A DNA stretch of 64,000 nucleotides from Methanosarcina sp. KYL-1 (GTDB lineage Archaea; Halobacteriota; Methanosarcinia; Methanosarcinales; Methanosarcinaceae): contig NZ_VOUA01000019.1 of assembly GCF_024372725.1 (NCBI RefSeq), forward strand, positions 1 to 64,000. Reading direction: 5' to 3'. The position numbers and the translations under genes are program-made. Shown here piece by piece: positions 25,402-33,534 of this stretch; position 1 is the first letter of the stretch, and every line of letters starts with the position of its first letter. The notes under the pieces were generated by a model that worked only from the letters and a program-made list of their open reading frames with translations, made no database searches and was not told the DNA's origin.

Positions 25402-26117
25402 AAGAAGTCCTCCTCTTCAAGCACTTCCACACCTTCCCGGATAATTCCGGGACCGGGGCGGTTCTTTGCCAGGATCCTTTCCGGAACAGTGCTCAGGGCC
25501 TCAAGGGCTTCGCTTTCCTCAAGCCCGCAGACTTCGGCCAGGGCAAGCATCTCCCTTGGGGCGCGGAGGTCAAAACAGGACATCGCATCGCTTGTCAGGG
25601 CCAGGGATACATCGTATTTCCTGGCGAGGTCCAGGTTTGCCCCCAGGTCCGAAAGCAGGCGGATGCGCCTGGAACCTCTGGAATGGAGCAGGGGCCTCAG
25701 GTTCAGCCCTATAGCCACACCGTTTTCTGCTGCAGCTTTTGCCAGCACCTGGTTTAACCCGCTGCTCCTGTCAAAGGACGGGTGGTTCAGGATGTCAACC
25801 CGCGGATTTTCAACCGCAGCCCTGTTGACCGCTTCGGAGCCGCCGTGCACTATCAGGACGTCCACATTACTCCGGAATTTCCCTATCATCCCGTGGAGTT
25901 TTGAGGGGTTTTCTTCGACCAGCTCGATTCCCCTGAAAACTTCAAAACCATCTGCCTCAGGCAGTAAGGGCCGGGTTTTTGGGAGTTTGTCCGAATGGTT
26001 GGTCAGTGCAAAACCGCTGTACCCGAAATGGCGGGCCAGGGAAGCCATCTCCCCTACAGTATTTTCGCCATCAGGAGCTGCATGCACGCAAAAGTCATAA
26101 AACTTCGGTTTACCCAA
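25398..26117 (-). CDS. rnp3: RNase P protein component 3 (Rpp30)
   Basis: TIM-barrel Rpp30/Rnp3 family: FYDFCVHAAPDGENTVGEMA, GYSGFALTNHSDKLP, VDILNHPSFDRSSGLNQVLA, VSLALTSDAMSCFDLRAPRE. It is the partner of Pop5 in RNase P. The longest frame starts at ATG 26138, but GGAGG inside it lies 6 bases before TTG 26117, which gives (M)[10 protein letters not shown] and is the likelier start. It overlaps the end of the upstream COG1325 gene by 8 bases. Confidence 0.94.
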   Translation of the reverse strand: MGKPKFYDFCVHAAPDGENTVGEMASLARHFGYSGFALTNHSDKLPKTRPLLPEADGFEVFRGIELVEENPSKLHGMIGKFRSNVDVLIVHGGSEAVNRAAVENPRVDILNHPSFDRSSGLNQVLAKAAAENGVAIGLNLRPLLHSRGSRRIRLLSDLGANLDLARKYDVSLALTSDAMSCFDLRAPREMLALAEVCGLEESEALEALSTVPERILAKNRPGPGIIREGVEVLEEEDFF

Positions 26118-26553
26118 ACAATTCCTCCACAATTGCACCGGCTTTCTCCCGGCTCTTCGGATAGGTCTCTATCTTGACCTTTGCGGTGATAGCATCCGAG
26201 GAATCGGTCAGTTTCACCTGCTGCAGGTACGCAGCCTGTTTGTCAAAGCGGAGATGGAACAACTGGGCTTCGTCCAGCCTCTCGGGCATTTCTCCCCTGA
26301 GCAGTTCCAGGTCTTCGTCCGAAAAGTTTTCCCGGACAAAGCGGGCAAAGCCCAGGCACTCAGCCTTTCTTTTAAGCTGCACGCTCAGGATGGTAATGGG
26401 ATTTCCGTGGTGCCCTTCAGCCGAAAGCTCTTCTATTCGCTCACGCCCGTCCCGGACCCCGGCACCTAATAAAAAAAAGTCCAGAGCCTCGCGGACTCTG
26501 GATGTGTCTTCGGTTGCGTGTGCAATCACACGCAGCATTATGTGGTGAATCAC
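26110..26553 (-). CDS. Predicted exosome-associated RNA-binding protein (COG1325)
   Basis: 147 residues. Conserved archaeal family encoded in the exosome superoperon, long predicted to bind [63 protein letters not shown]. The fold is L5-like. It starts with GTG at 26553, 4 bases after GAGG, overlapping the L15e stop (GTGA). Its precise biochemical role is not established. Confidence 0.88.
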   Translation of the reverse strand: MIHHIMLRVIAHATEDTSRVREALDFFLLGAGVRDGRERIEELSAEGHHGNPITILSVQLKRKAECLGFARFVRENFSDEDLELLRGEMPERLDEAQLFHLRFDKQAAYLQQVKLTDSSDAITAKVKIETYPKSREKAGAIVEELFG

Positions 26554-27140
26554 TTGCCTCGACTCTTGTGTACGCGGATGCTCGGCCTGGTCTTTTCAGT
26601 ACCCTTGCCGCGTGTTGACAGACCTCTACCCTTCCTGCCGGCACTGGTCTTGCCTCTGGAGGCCCTTCCCCTGACGGACGGGTCACAGACCCAGTTCAGG
26701 TTCTTGTCGCTCTTGATTACAGGGTGGTGCGGGTCCACAAGGATTACTTCATACCACTTGTGTTTTCCGTCTTCGCCTACCCAGTAGGAGTTCAGGACTT
26801 CAAGGTTGGGGTACTTGCGGTCTGCACGGGACTCGGCGATCCTCTGGATGCTCATGCCTCCGGTGATCTTGTTCTTGCCCATCTTCTGGGTCCTTCTCCC
26901 GCGTATGTACCTGGACTTCCTGAGCCCTCCGCGGCGCACCCTTACCCTGGCGACTACAATGCCCTGCTTGGCCTTGTATCCGAGTGTGCGTGCCCTGTCA
27001 ATTCTGGTAGGCCTTTCGATCCTGGTAACAGATCCCTGTTTTCTCCAGACCTGGAGGCGCTCCCAGCGGAGCTCGTTCACATAAGTCTCATCAGGGTTTT
27101 TCCATGCGTCACGTACGTATCCGTAAAAAGATTTTGACAA
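26550..27140 (-). CDS. rpl15e: Large-subunit ribosomal protein L15e
   Basis: 196 residues, full-length L15e: [80 protein letters not shown], and a basic C-terminus ending RVHKSRGK. It is the first gene of the leftward superoperon; a TATA box (reverse complement of CTATTTATATAATTT, 27339-27353) lies ~200 bases upstream. Confidence 0.97.
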   Translation of the reverse strand: MSKSFYGYVRDAWKNPDETYVNELRWERLQVWRKQGSVTRIERPTRIDRARTLGYKAKQGIVVARVRVRRGGLRKSRYIRGRRTQKMGKNKITGGMSIQRIAESRADRKYPNLEVLNSYWVGEDGKHKWYEVILVDPHHPVIKSDKNLNWVCDPSVRGRASRGKTSAGRKGRGLSTRGKGTEKTRPSIRVHKSRGK

Positions 27141-27473
27141 TTTTTACACCTGGTTTCACTTCTTGTTTCACGGTTCAGCCCTGGCTACAGGACTACATTC
27201 CAACGGGACCCTATCCCGAAAATGAAACAATGCGATAGAACTGAATCATCTGATTTAAAGCTTTGCCCCGCCGAAAATAAATGACCAGAAAACCCTGAGA
27301 TGAACCATAAAGCCCTGAGATGAACCGTTATTGTAAATCTATTTATATAATTTAGTAATTTAAATCAAACTGTTATATATCAATATATTGCAGCAAATTA
27401 CATCTCGTTAACAATTGGCACTGTTATTGAATTAATATTTATGCAGGTAATTTTGGTTTCAGCGAGGGTGTGT
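27141..27473. other. Divergent promoter region
   Basis: Spacer between the leftward superoperon and the rightward secreted protein. Minus-strand TATA at 27339-27353 and plus-strand AT-rich boxes near 27370-27390 and 27430-27442. The short direct repeat CCCTGAGATGAACC occurs at 27293 and 27313. No gene. Confidence 0.55.
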
Positions 27474-28001
27474 ATGAATAAAAGAATTTTGCTTATGGGA
27501 GTAATACTTGTCTTAATAGCAGCCGTCTCAACGGTGCAACCCGTGCTGGCTGAAGAGAGCTCGGGAGATGGAACCGAAGGAGACCTATCCGTATCCGACA
27601 TGCCGGAACCAATCGTAGATAGTGTAAACTCCCTTTCAGAAATGATAAACTCGGTTCTCGGCCCCATGAAAGACTTTTTGCAGGCAGCAACCGAAATACT
27701 GGATTATATAAGTTCCATGCTGGAGTCTTTAGAAAAGGGTCTCGTGTATGTTGATTCGAACACGGGGTTGGTAAACGCAAGTGGGGACCTGGACTTTGCC
27801 TTCCAATCAATAAATCAGAGTAAGGAAGCCCTGAACATGAGCAGGGAAATGATAAACCTGGAGATTGAGATTGCAAACTCTACTCTTGAGGATATCAATT
27901 CAGATCAGGAATCAATGGGTTTGGACTTTGATAACCTTCAGAACTCTCTGGAAGAAATGAATTCTACCTATGAAAAAATGGAGTCTTTTTTCGACCCGTG
28001 A
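27474..28001 (+). CDS. Secreted helical/coiled-coil protein of unknown function
   Basis: 175 residues. Signal peptide MNKRILLMGVILVLIAAVST with probable cleavage near VLA-EE. The rest is acidic and helical with heptad-like spacing (EMINSVLGPMKDFLQAATEI, then SREMINLEIEIANSTLEDIN) and several N-x-S/T sites (NQS, NMS, NST) suited to archaeal N-glycosylation. The frame extends to 27441, but GAGGGTG lies 3-9 bases before ATG 27474 and the signal peptide begins there. No family recognised. Confidence 0.7.
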   Translation: MNKRILLMGVILVLIAAVSTVQPVLAEESSGDGTEGDLSVSDMPEPIVDSVNSLSEMINSVLGPMKDFLQAATEILDYISSMLESLEKGLVYVDSNTGLVNASGDLDFAFQSINQSKEALNMSREMINLEIEIANSTLEDINSDQESMGLDFDNLQNSLEEMNSTYEKMESFFDP

Positions 28002-28165
28002 TCTTTCAGTCTATCCCGTCCCGTGCCGCTCCCCACTTGAGCCGTTTCGCTTCTTTCAAATTAGGCGCAATCTTCATCCATACCGGAAAAATAAAGTATC
28101 AAAAATAACTCCCGAGTAGTGGTCGACCGGAGCATAAGGTATGGATAAAAAAATGGAGCCGAAAA

Positions 28166-30913
28166 ATGAATATCTCCCGCCTGCTTAATGAAATAAAAGC
28201 TTCTCCCAGGTATGAAAACCAGGTAGTGCATATCGAAGAGACCCCTGAAAGGGAAGCTTCCTATTCACCTCTGGAACTGAAACCGGAGGTTAACGCTGCC
28301 CTTTTTGGGATGGGGATCGAAAAGCTCTATACCCACCAGGCGGAAGCTATCGAAAAGGTTCGGGAGGGAAAGGACATTGTGCTCTGCACGACCACGGCAA
28401 GCGGAAAGTCCCTTACGTACCTGATCCCGATTTTTGAAGCGGTCTTAAAAGACCCTGAAGCTACGGCTCTTTACATCTCTCCGCTCAACGCCCTGGTAAA
28501 CGACCAGCTCAAGACCTTCCTGGAATTTGAGGAAGGGCTTAAGTCAGGGGCAGGCATCGCCCGCTACACCGGAGCCCTTTCCGATGCCCAGAAGAGGAAA
28601 ATCCGGGATGGACAGACAAACGTGGTCTTCACGAACCCCGAGATGATCCACATGAGCTTCCTGGCCTGGCACCACCTCTGGAAGCGCTTTTTTTCAAACC
28701 TGAAATTCATTGTCGTGGACGAGAGCCACTACTACAGGGGCGTTATCGGGAGCAATATGGCAAACCTCCTGCGCAGGCTTTTGCGGGTTGCGGAGTACTA
28801 TGGGGCTTCTCCGCAGTTTATCTGCTGTTCGGCAACCATCGGGAACCCTAAAGAGCATACGGAAGCCCTGATTGGGAGGGAAGCTGCGGTGATAGACAGG
28901 AACGGCTCGGCCCACGGGCCCCAGCAGTTCGTTTTCTGGAACCCGCCCCTGTACCTTAACAAAAGGGGGACAACCCTGAGAAGGAGCAGCTTTTACGAGG
29001 CTTCCACCCTCTTTTCAAATTTTGTGCAGGCAGGGCTGCAGACCCTTGCCTTTACGAGAGCGAGGCAGGGAGTGGAGCGGATGTACAAAAGCTGCAGGGA
29101 ACTTTTGAGGGAAAAGGGGCTTTCCTCTGCCATCTGTTCCTACAGGAGCGGCTACTTCGACCGGGAAAGGGAGGAGATCGAAAAGAAAATGGCTTCCGGA
29201 GAATTAAAGGGCGTGATTTCCACAAATGCCCTTGAACTGGGGATTGACATCGGAAGCCTTGACGCCTGCATCCTTGACGGGTACCCGGGCACGGTCATGA
29301 GTGCAAGGCAGCAGGCCGGAAGGGCAGGCAGGAGCGGGAACGAAAGCGTGGTGGTCCTGGTCGCAGGCACAAACGCCCTTGACCAGTATTATATGAGGAA
29401 CCCTGCCGACTTTTTTGAAAGGGGCAGTGAAAACGCTGTGCTAAACCCCAAAAACCCCTACATCCTGGCAGGACACCTGCTCTGTGCGGCAAAAGAAATC
29501 CCCCTGCGGGCCCGGGATGAGAAGTACTTCGGAAAAGGTTTTTCCAGGGTTGTGGAACTCCTGGAGGCAGAGGGGCTGCTTGCAGGGGACGACCCGAAGT
29601 TTTCCACGGACCCCTTCCCGTACAAACAGGTCTCCCTCAGGGGAATCGACAGCAACACGTATTCCCTCCTGGCTTTTGAAGGGGAAAAAAGCTTTCCGAT
29701 CGAAAAGGACATCGAAGAGACCCTGGCTTTTCGGGAATGCCACCCCGGGGCCGTTTATATGCACAGGGGCGAGCCCTACTATATAAACAGGATCGACCAC
29801 GAGAAAAAAGAGATCCATGCAGTAAAGACCCATGACAGTTACCACACAAAGCCCATGATTGACTCTTCCGTGGCCCTGCAGGAGTCCTACGCTGCAAAGG
29901 CCCTCATGCACGCCCCGGACGTGGAGGTGGGGCTCGGGGAAGTCGAGGTCACGGACCGGGTGGTCGGGTACAGGAAGGTCCAGACCTACAGCAATGAGAC
30001 CATGAGCGCCCACGAGCTCGAGATGCCGCCAATCGCCCTTCAGACCGTGGCCCTCTGGTTAAAACTCCCGGCCCGGCTGCAGGAGAGGGTAGAAGAGCAT
30101 AAGCTTGACTTTGCGGGCGGGATCCATGCCGTGGAACATGCCATGATTTCCATGTACCCCCTCCACCTCCTTGTGGACCGGAGCGACGTGGGCGGCCTTT
30201 CTACCCCCTCCCATCCCGACCTGGGTGGAAAAAGCGGGATTTTCGTTTATGATGGGCACAGGGGAGGCGTCGGGTACGCCGAAAAAGGCTACGACCTGAT
30301 TGAACAGGTCCTGGACGGCACCCTGAAAGCCATCGAGACCTGTCCCTGCGAAAGCGGCTGTCCGAGCTGCATCCAGTCCCCCAAGTGCGGGAACAATAAT
30401 GAGCCCCTGGACAAGCAGGCTGCAATAATGCTCCTGCATGAGCTCCTGGGAAAAGCCCCTTACGTCCCCCCTCAGAAAAAAGAAAAGCACCTCTCCGAAA
30501 TTGCCGCCTCCGGACAATCCGTGGCAGTCCGGGACTCAGGCGCTGCCCTTGACAGGGTAAGAAGGCAGCTCAGGCGGGAAGCCGTAAAGCAGGAGCCTGC
30601 CAGCGTAAAGGAGCCCAGGGAAAAGACCTTTGTTGCAACCGATGAAAACGGGGCCATGCTCGGAGTAATCTCCGCCCAGGTACCTGAAAAAGCCGCAGCA
30701 AAAGCTTTTTACCAGAAGTTCATCGGGAGGATAGAGGCAACACGGGAAAAGCCCGTTGAAATCCGTATCAGGGACCTCGGGGCGGCAAGCGATTCCCACT
30801 TCAAGGTCTGGACTGAAGCGGCAGAAAACGGGGCAGCTGAAGAAAGCGGGAACTGCGAGGACGGCAGCGGGAAAAAAGCTGTAAAGAAACTAGTTGTTAA
30901 AAGAATACGGTGA
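28166..30913 (+). CDS. MrfA/Hrq1-type DEAD/H helicase with C-terminal MC1-like DNA-binding domain
   Basis: Residues ~40-450 are a superfamily 2 helicase: THQAEAIEKV, Walker A CTTTASGKS (~74-82), VVDESHYYRG (~185-194), and the domain-2 motifs STNALELGIDIGSLD and QQAGRAGRSG. The C-terminal zinc-binding (MZB/DUF1998) motif CPCESGCPSCIQSPKCG is at ~724-740, as in yeast Hrq1 and Bacillus MrfA, 3'-5' helicases acting in interstrand crosslink repair. Unusually, residues ~819-880 (KTFVATDENGAMLGVISAQV ... HFKVWTEAAEN) follow the pattern of Methanosarcina chromosomal protein MC1, a DNA-bending protein. The usual family ends after the MZB domain. Ribosome site GGAG; monocistronic. Confidence 0.9.
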   Translation: MNISRLLNEIKASPRYENQVVHIEETPEREASYSPLELKPEVNAALFGMGIEKLYTHQAEAIEKVREGKDIVLCTTTASGKSLTYLIPIFEAVLKDPEATALYISPLNALVNDQLKTFLEFEEGLKSGAGIARYTGALSDAQKRKIRDGQTNVVFTNPEMIHMSFLAWHHLWKRFFSNLKFIVVDESHYYRGVIGSNMANLLRRLLRVAEYYGASPQFICCSATIGNPKEHTEALIGREAAVIDRNGSAHGPQQFVFWNPPLYLNKRGTTLRRSSFYEASTLFSNFVQAGLQTLAFTRARQGVERMYKSCRELLREKGLSSAICSYRSGYFDREREEIEKKMASGELKGVISTNALELGIDIGSLDACILDGYPGTVMSARQQAGRAGRSGNESVVVLVAGTNALDQYYMRNPADFFERGSENAVLNPKNPYILAGHLLCAAKEIPLRARDEKYFGKGFSRVVELLEAEGLLAGDDPKFSTDPFPYKQVSLRGIDSNTYSLLAFEGEKSFPIEKDIEETLAFRECHPGAVYMHRGEPYYINRIDHEKKEIHAVKTHDSYHTKPMIDSSVALQESYAAKALMHAPDVEVGLGEVEVTDRVVGYRKVQTYSNETMSAHELEMPPIALQTVALWLKLPARLQERVEEHKLDFAGGIHAVEHAMISMYPLHLLVDRSDVGGLSTPSHPDLGGKSGIFVYDGHRGGVGYAEKGYDLIEQVLDGTLKAIETCPCESGCPSCIQSPKCGNNNEPLDKQAAIMLLHELLGKAPYVPPQKKEKHLSEIAASGQSVAVRDSGAALDRVRRQLRREAVKQEPASVKEPREKTFVATDENGAMLGVISAQVPEKAAAKAFYQKFIGRIEATREKPVEIRIRDLGAASDSHFKVWTEAAENGAAEESGNCEDGSGKKAVKKLVVKRIR

Positions 30914-31363
30914 GAAACTTCTCAGATGAAACTTCTCAGATTATTGACTGACAATGTACTGACAATGTACTTACAATGCTTTTATCTGTCTACAATGCTT
31001 TTATCTGTCTACAATGCTTTTATCTGTCATTCTTTTGTGGTGCGGAACACTTAAACATTTTTTTAATTAAGTAAGTGGGATATGAAGATACGGATGGTGG
31101 ATATTTAGGGGCATATGCACATGGAATTGGCTGGCTGTGGAATAAAAAATAGTCTTATTATATATAGAAAGTCTAAATATAGCGATGGATAGTCGAACTC
31201 TGCATATGTTGTCCTAACTTCTCTTTTATACACTCTACTCGCTCACAATATTGAGTAAGTTCTCCTATAAACTTCCTAAATTATGGAAAAAAAGTGAAAG
31301 GTTCTTATAGTATACGGTAGTATATAGTTGATGTAGTGTTACATTAATCGAATAACCGTAGTT
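30914..31363. other. AT-rich spacer with 19-bp tandem repeats
   Basis: 30980-31030 has three copies of ACAATGCTTTTATCTGTCT. The rest is AT-rich without ORFs. Confidence 0.5.
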
Positions 31364-31660
31364 AATTGAGTACTGGATTGATTGTGTGGTTGCGTTCAAT
31401 CCGGTTCACTCAATTCCCAAGTTGAGTAACTGAATTGGTCTTTTGGTTGGGGTCAATTCAGTTCCCTTAATTCCCAGGTTGAGTAACTGAATTGGTCTTT
31501 TGGTTGGGGTCAATTCAGTTCCCTTAATTCCCAGGTTGAGTAACTGAATTGGACTTTTTGTTGGGGTCAATTCAGTTCCCTCAATTCCCGATTAATTGAG
31601 TAGCTGAATTGGTCTCGTGGTTGCGTTCAATTCAGTTCCCTCAATTCCCGGTTCATTCGG
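31364..31660. repeat. Array of five ~57-bp palindromic repeats with compensatory changes
   Basis: Units begin (TTGAG) at 31366, 31422, 31479, 31536 and 31596. Each holds a long inverted repeat: TTGAG-T-AACTGAATTG, a ~17-base loop, then CAATTCAGTT-CC-CTCAA or CTTAA. In unit 1 the arm changes to GGATTG on one side and CAATCC on the other, so pairing is kept. A degraded partial sixth unit follows at ~31650. Units adjoin directly, with no unique spacers, so this is not a CRISPR. No ORF crosses it convincingly. Confidence 0.85.
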
Positions 31661-31707
31661 TTGGTTGTGTGGTTTACTATTGATAAAGTAACTGTGGGGT
31701 TAGTCAT

Positions 31708-31794
31708 ATGAACAGGTTATTTCCGTTTATGATGTTTGTAATGTTGTTTATGGCTTTCATGTTTATGTTTTCCTTCAGGGCCATAAGCCTGTAA
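31708..31794 (+). CDS. Possible 28-residue membrane microprotein
   Basis: MNRLFPFMMFVMLFMAFMFM followed by FSFRAISL: a single Met/Phe-rich hydrophobic helix between an Arg at residue 3 and an Arg at residue 24. GTGGGG lies ~10 bases before the ATG as a weak ribosome site. The ORF sits between the palindromic array and a terminator-like structure (31801-31905), so it could be its own transcription unit. The short length means chance cannot be excluded. Confidence 0.35.
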   Translation: MNRLFPFMMFVMLFMAFMFMFSFRAISL

Positions 31795-31800
31795 CTATAA

Positions 31801-31906
31801 ACCTGCAAATCTTCCCGGATGTTTGCCTATTCCGGGTTTTGCCTGTGATAACTGCGTCCTGAATCTCGGGAGCGTGGTTGCATCCGGGCAAACAGGTACG
31901 TTTTTT
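31801..31906 (+). promoter_or_regulatory. Candidate attenuator or terminator structure with alternative stems
   Basis: CCCGGATG (31814-31821) can pair with CATCCGGG (31881-31888), or GTTTGCC (31821-31827) with GGCAAAC (31887-31893) plus ACCTG/CAGGT. The two share bases, so they exclude each other. A run of six T follows at 31901-31906. It may end the microprotein transcript or act on the oxidoreductase gene downstream. Confidence 0.35.
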
Positions 31907-32103
31907 ATGTCCAGGGGACCTTTTATACTCAGGGGATGAAAGGAGGGTATAAAAGTAAGTACAGCGTTCTTTATAATGTCTGATATCTTTATATCTGATA
32001 TTTTTGTAAAGTCTGATGTGCTGAGTTTTCTAAAATTTCTACAAATAATCTGATTAATCTGATTAATCTGAGTTTTCTTACGAATTCTTACGGGGATACA
32101 GCC

Positions 32104-33534
32104 ATGGATACGGAAAAGCAGGTTCCAGGGAAGGGGGGAGCCAGGCCCGGATATGACGTTTTGATAATCGGGGCAGGGCCAGCCGGGATGTTTGCGGCAT
32201 ACGAGCTTGCAAAGCAGCCGCTTAATATCCTGATCGTTGATATGGGAAAGGACATCGAGAAACGCCAGTGCCCCATGAAAACCCTGGGATACTGCATACA
32301 CTGCACCCCCTGCGATATCATGTGCGGGGTCGGGGGCTGCGGGACGTTTTCCGACGGGACCCTGAACCTGCGCCCGGACATCGGCGGAGACCTGGCAGCC
32401 CTTACCGGGGACCAGGACAAGGCCTGGGAACTCGTAAACCGGGTGGATAAGGTCTTTTTGAAGTTCGGGGCACCCGAAGGGTCCCTGCTCACCGAAGGCC
32501 CGGAAATCGACGAACTGAAACGCAGGGCGGCTTCGGTCGGGGCCCGCTTTATCGAGATCAAGCAGCGGCATATAGGCTCGGACAACGCCCCTGACGTGAT
32601 CGGGAGATTCAAGAAGGACCTTGTCAAGAAAGGTGTGGACTTTTTGCTGGAAAGCGAGGTCGAAGACCTTATCGTGGAAGAGGGGACCTGCCGGGGCGTT
32701 GTGCTTGCCGGCGGGGAGACTCTCCGGGCCTATTACGTGCTCCTGGCACCCGGCAGGAGGGGCTGCGACTGGGTCTCTGAAATTATTGAAAAGCACGGAA
32801 TCGAGGCCAGTTACGGGGGAATCGATATCGGGGTCAGGGTAGAAGTCCCGGCAATCATCATGGACCCCGTGACCCGGATCAACCGCGACCCCAAGTTCCA
32901 CATCCAGACCCGGCGCTACGACGACTTTGTCCGGACCTTCTGCACCAACATGCGGGGTTTTGTGGTAAAGGAAGAGTATGAGGGCTTTGTCGCAACAAAC
33001 GGCCACTCCATGTCCGGAACCTTCTCCGAAAACACCAACTTTGCCTTCATGGTCCGAATCGAACTTACCAAGCCCATGGAAAACACCACAAAATACGCCC
33101 GCTCAATCGCCAAACTGGCAACCACGATCGGCGGGGGAAAACCTGTCCTCCAGCGCATGGGCGACCTCAGGCGCGGCCGCCGCTCAACAGAAGAGCGCCT
33201 CGCAAGAAACCTCGTGGCCAATACCTTAAAAGACGTTACCCCCGGAGACATCTCCATGGCCCTTCCCCACAGGATAGTCATGGACATCATCGAAGGCCTG
33301 GAGATCTTAAACGAGATCATCCCGGGGGTTGCCTCGGACTCGACCCTCCTCTACGCTCCCGAAGTCAAGTTCTACGCCATGCACCTCAAAGTCGGCAGGA
33401 ACATGGAAACCGGAATCAAGAACCTCTTTGCAGCCGGGGACGGGGCAGGGCTTTCAAGAGACATCGTAAATGCGGCTGCAACCGGCATCATGGCTGCGGA
33501 AGGGATAGTGGAGAAGGTTAAAGGGAAAGGGTGA
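32104..33534 (+). CDS. FAD-dependent oxidoreductase (COG2509 family)
   Basis: 476 residues. The dinucleotide-binding motif is DVLIIGAGPAGMFAAYEL (~18-35). A second FAD contact near the end is NLFAAGDGAGLSRDIVNAAA (~440-460). A Cys-rich stretch CPMKTLGYCIHCTPCDIMCG then VGGCGTFSDG (~56-90) is notable and could bind a metal or Fe-S centre. The family is annotated as uncharacterised FAD-dependent dehydrogenases; the substrate is unknown. The start ATG 32104 has no strong ribosome site. The gene converges on and overlaps the ATPase gene by 17 bases. Confidence 0.85.
   Translation: MDTEKQVPGKGGARPGYDVLIIGAGPAGMFAAYELAKQPLNILIVDMGKDIEKRQCPMKTLGYCIHCTPCDIMCGVGGCGTFSDGTLNLRPDIGGDLAALTGDQDKAWELVNRVDKVFLKFGAPEGSLLTEGPEIDELKRRAASVGARFIEIKQRHIGSDNAPDVIGRFKKDLVKKGVDFLLESEVEDLIVEEGTCRGVVLAGGETLRAYYVLLAPGRRGCDWVSEIIEKHGIEASYGGIDIGVRVEVPAIIMDPVTRINRDPKFHIQTRRYDDFVRTFCTNMRGFVVKEEYEGFVATNGHSMSGTFSENTNFAFMVRIELTKPMENTTKYARSIAKLATTIGGGKPVLQRMGDLRRGRRSTEERLARNLVANTLKDVTPGDISMALPHRIVMDIIEGLEILNEIIPGVASDSTLLYAPEVKFYAMHLKVGRNMETGIKNLFAAGDGAGLSRDIVNAAATGIMAAEGIVEKVKGKG

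Noticed and set aside
31364-31660. CRISPR array
   Set aside because: Repeats abut with no unique spacers, the unit is 57 bp, and no cas genes are present.
31795-33006. 403-codon minus-strand ORF
   Set aside because: Antisense shadow of the FAD oxidoreductase, whose motifs are unambiguous.
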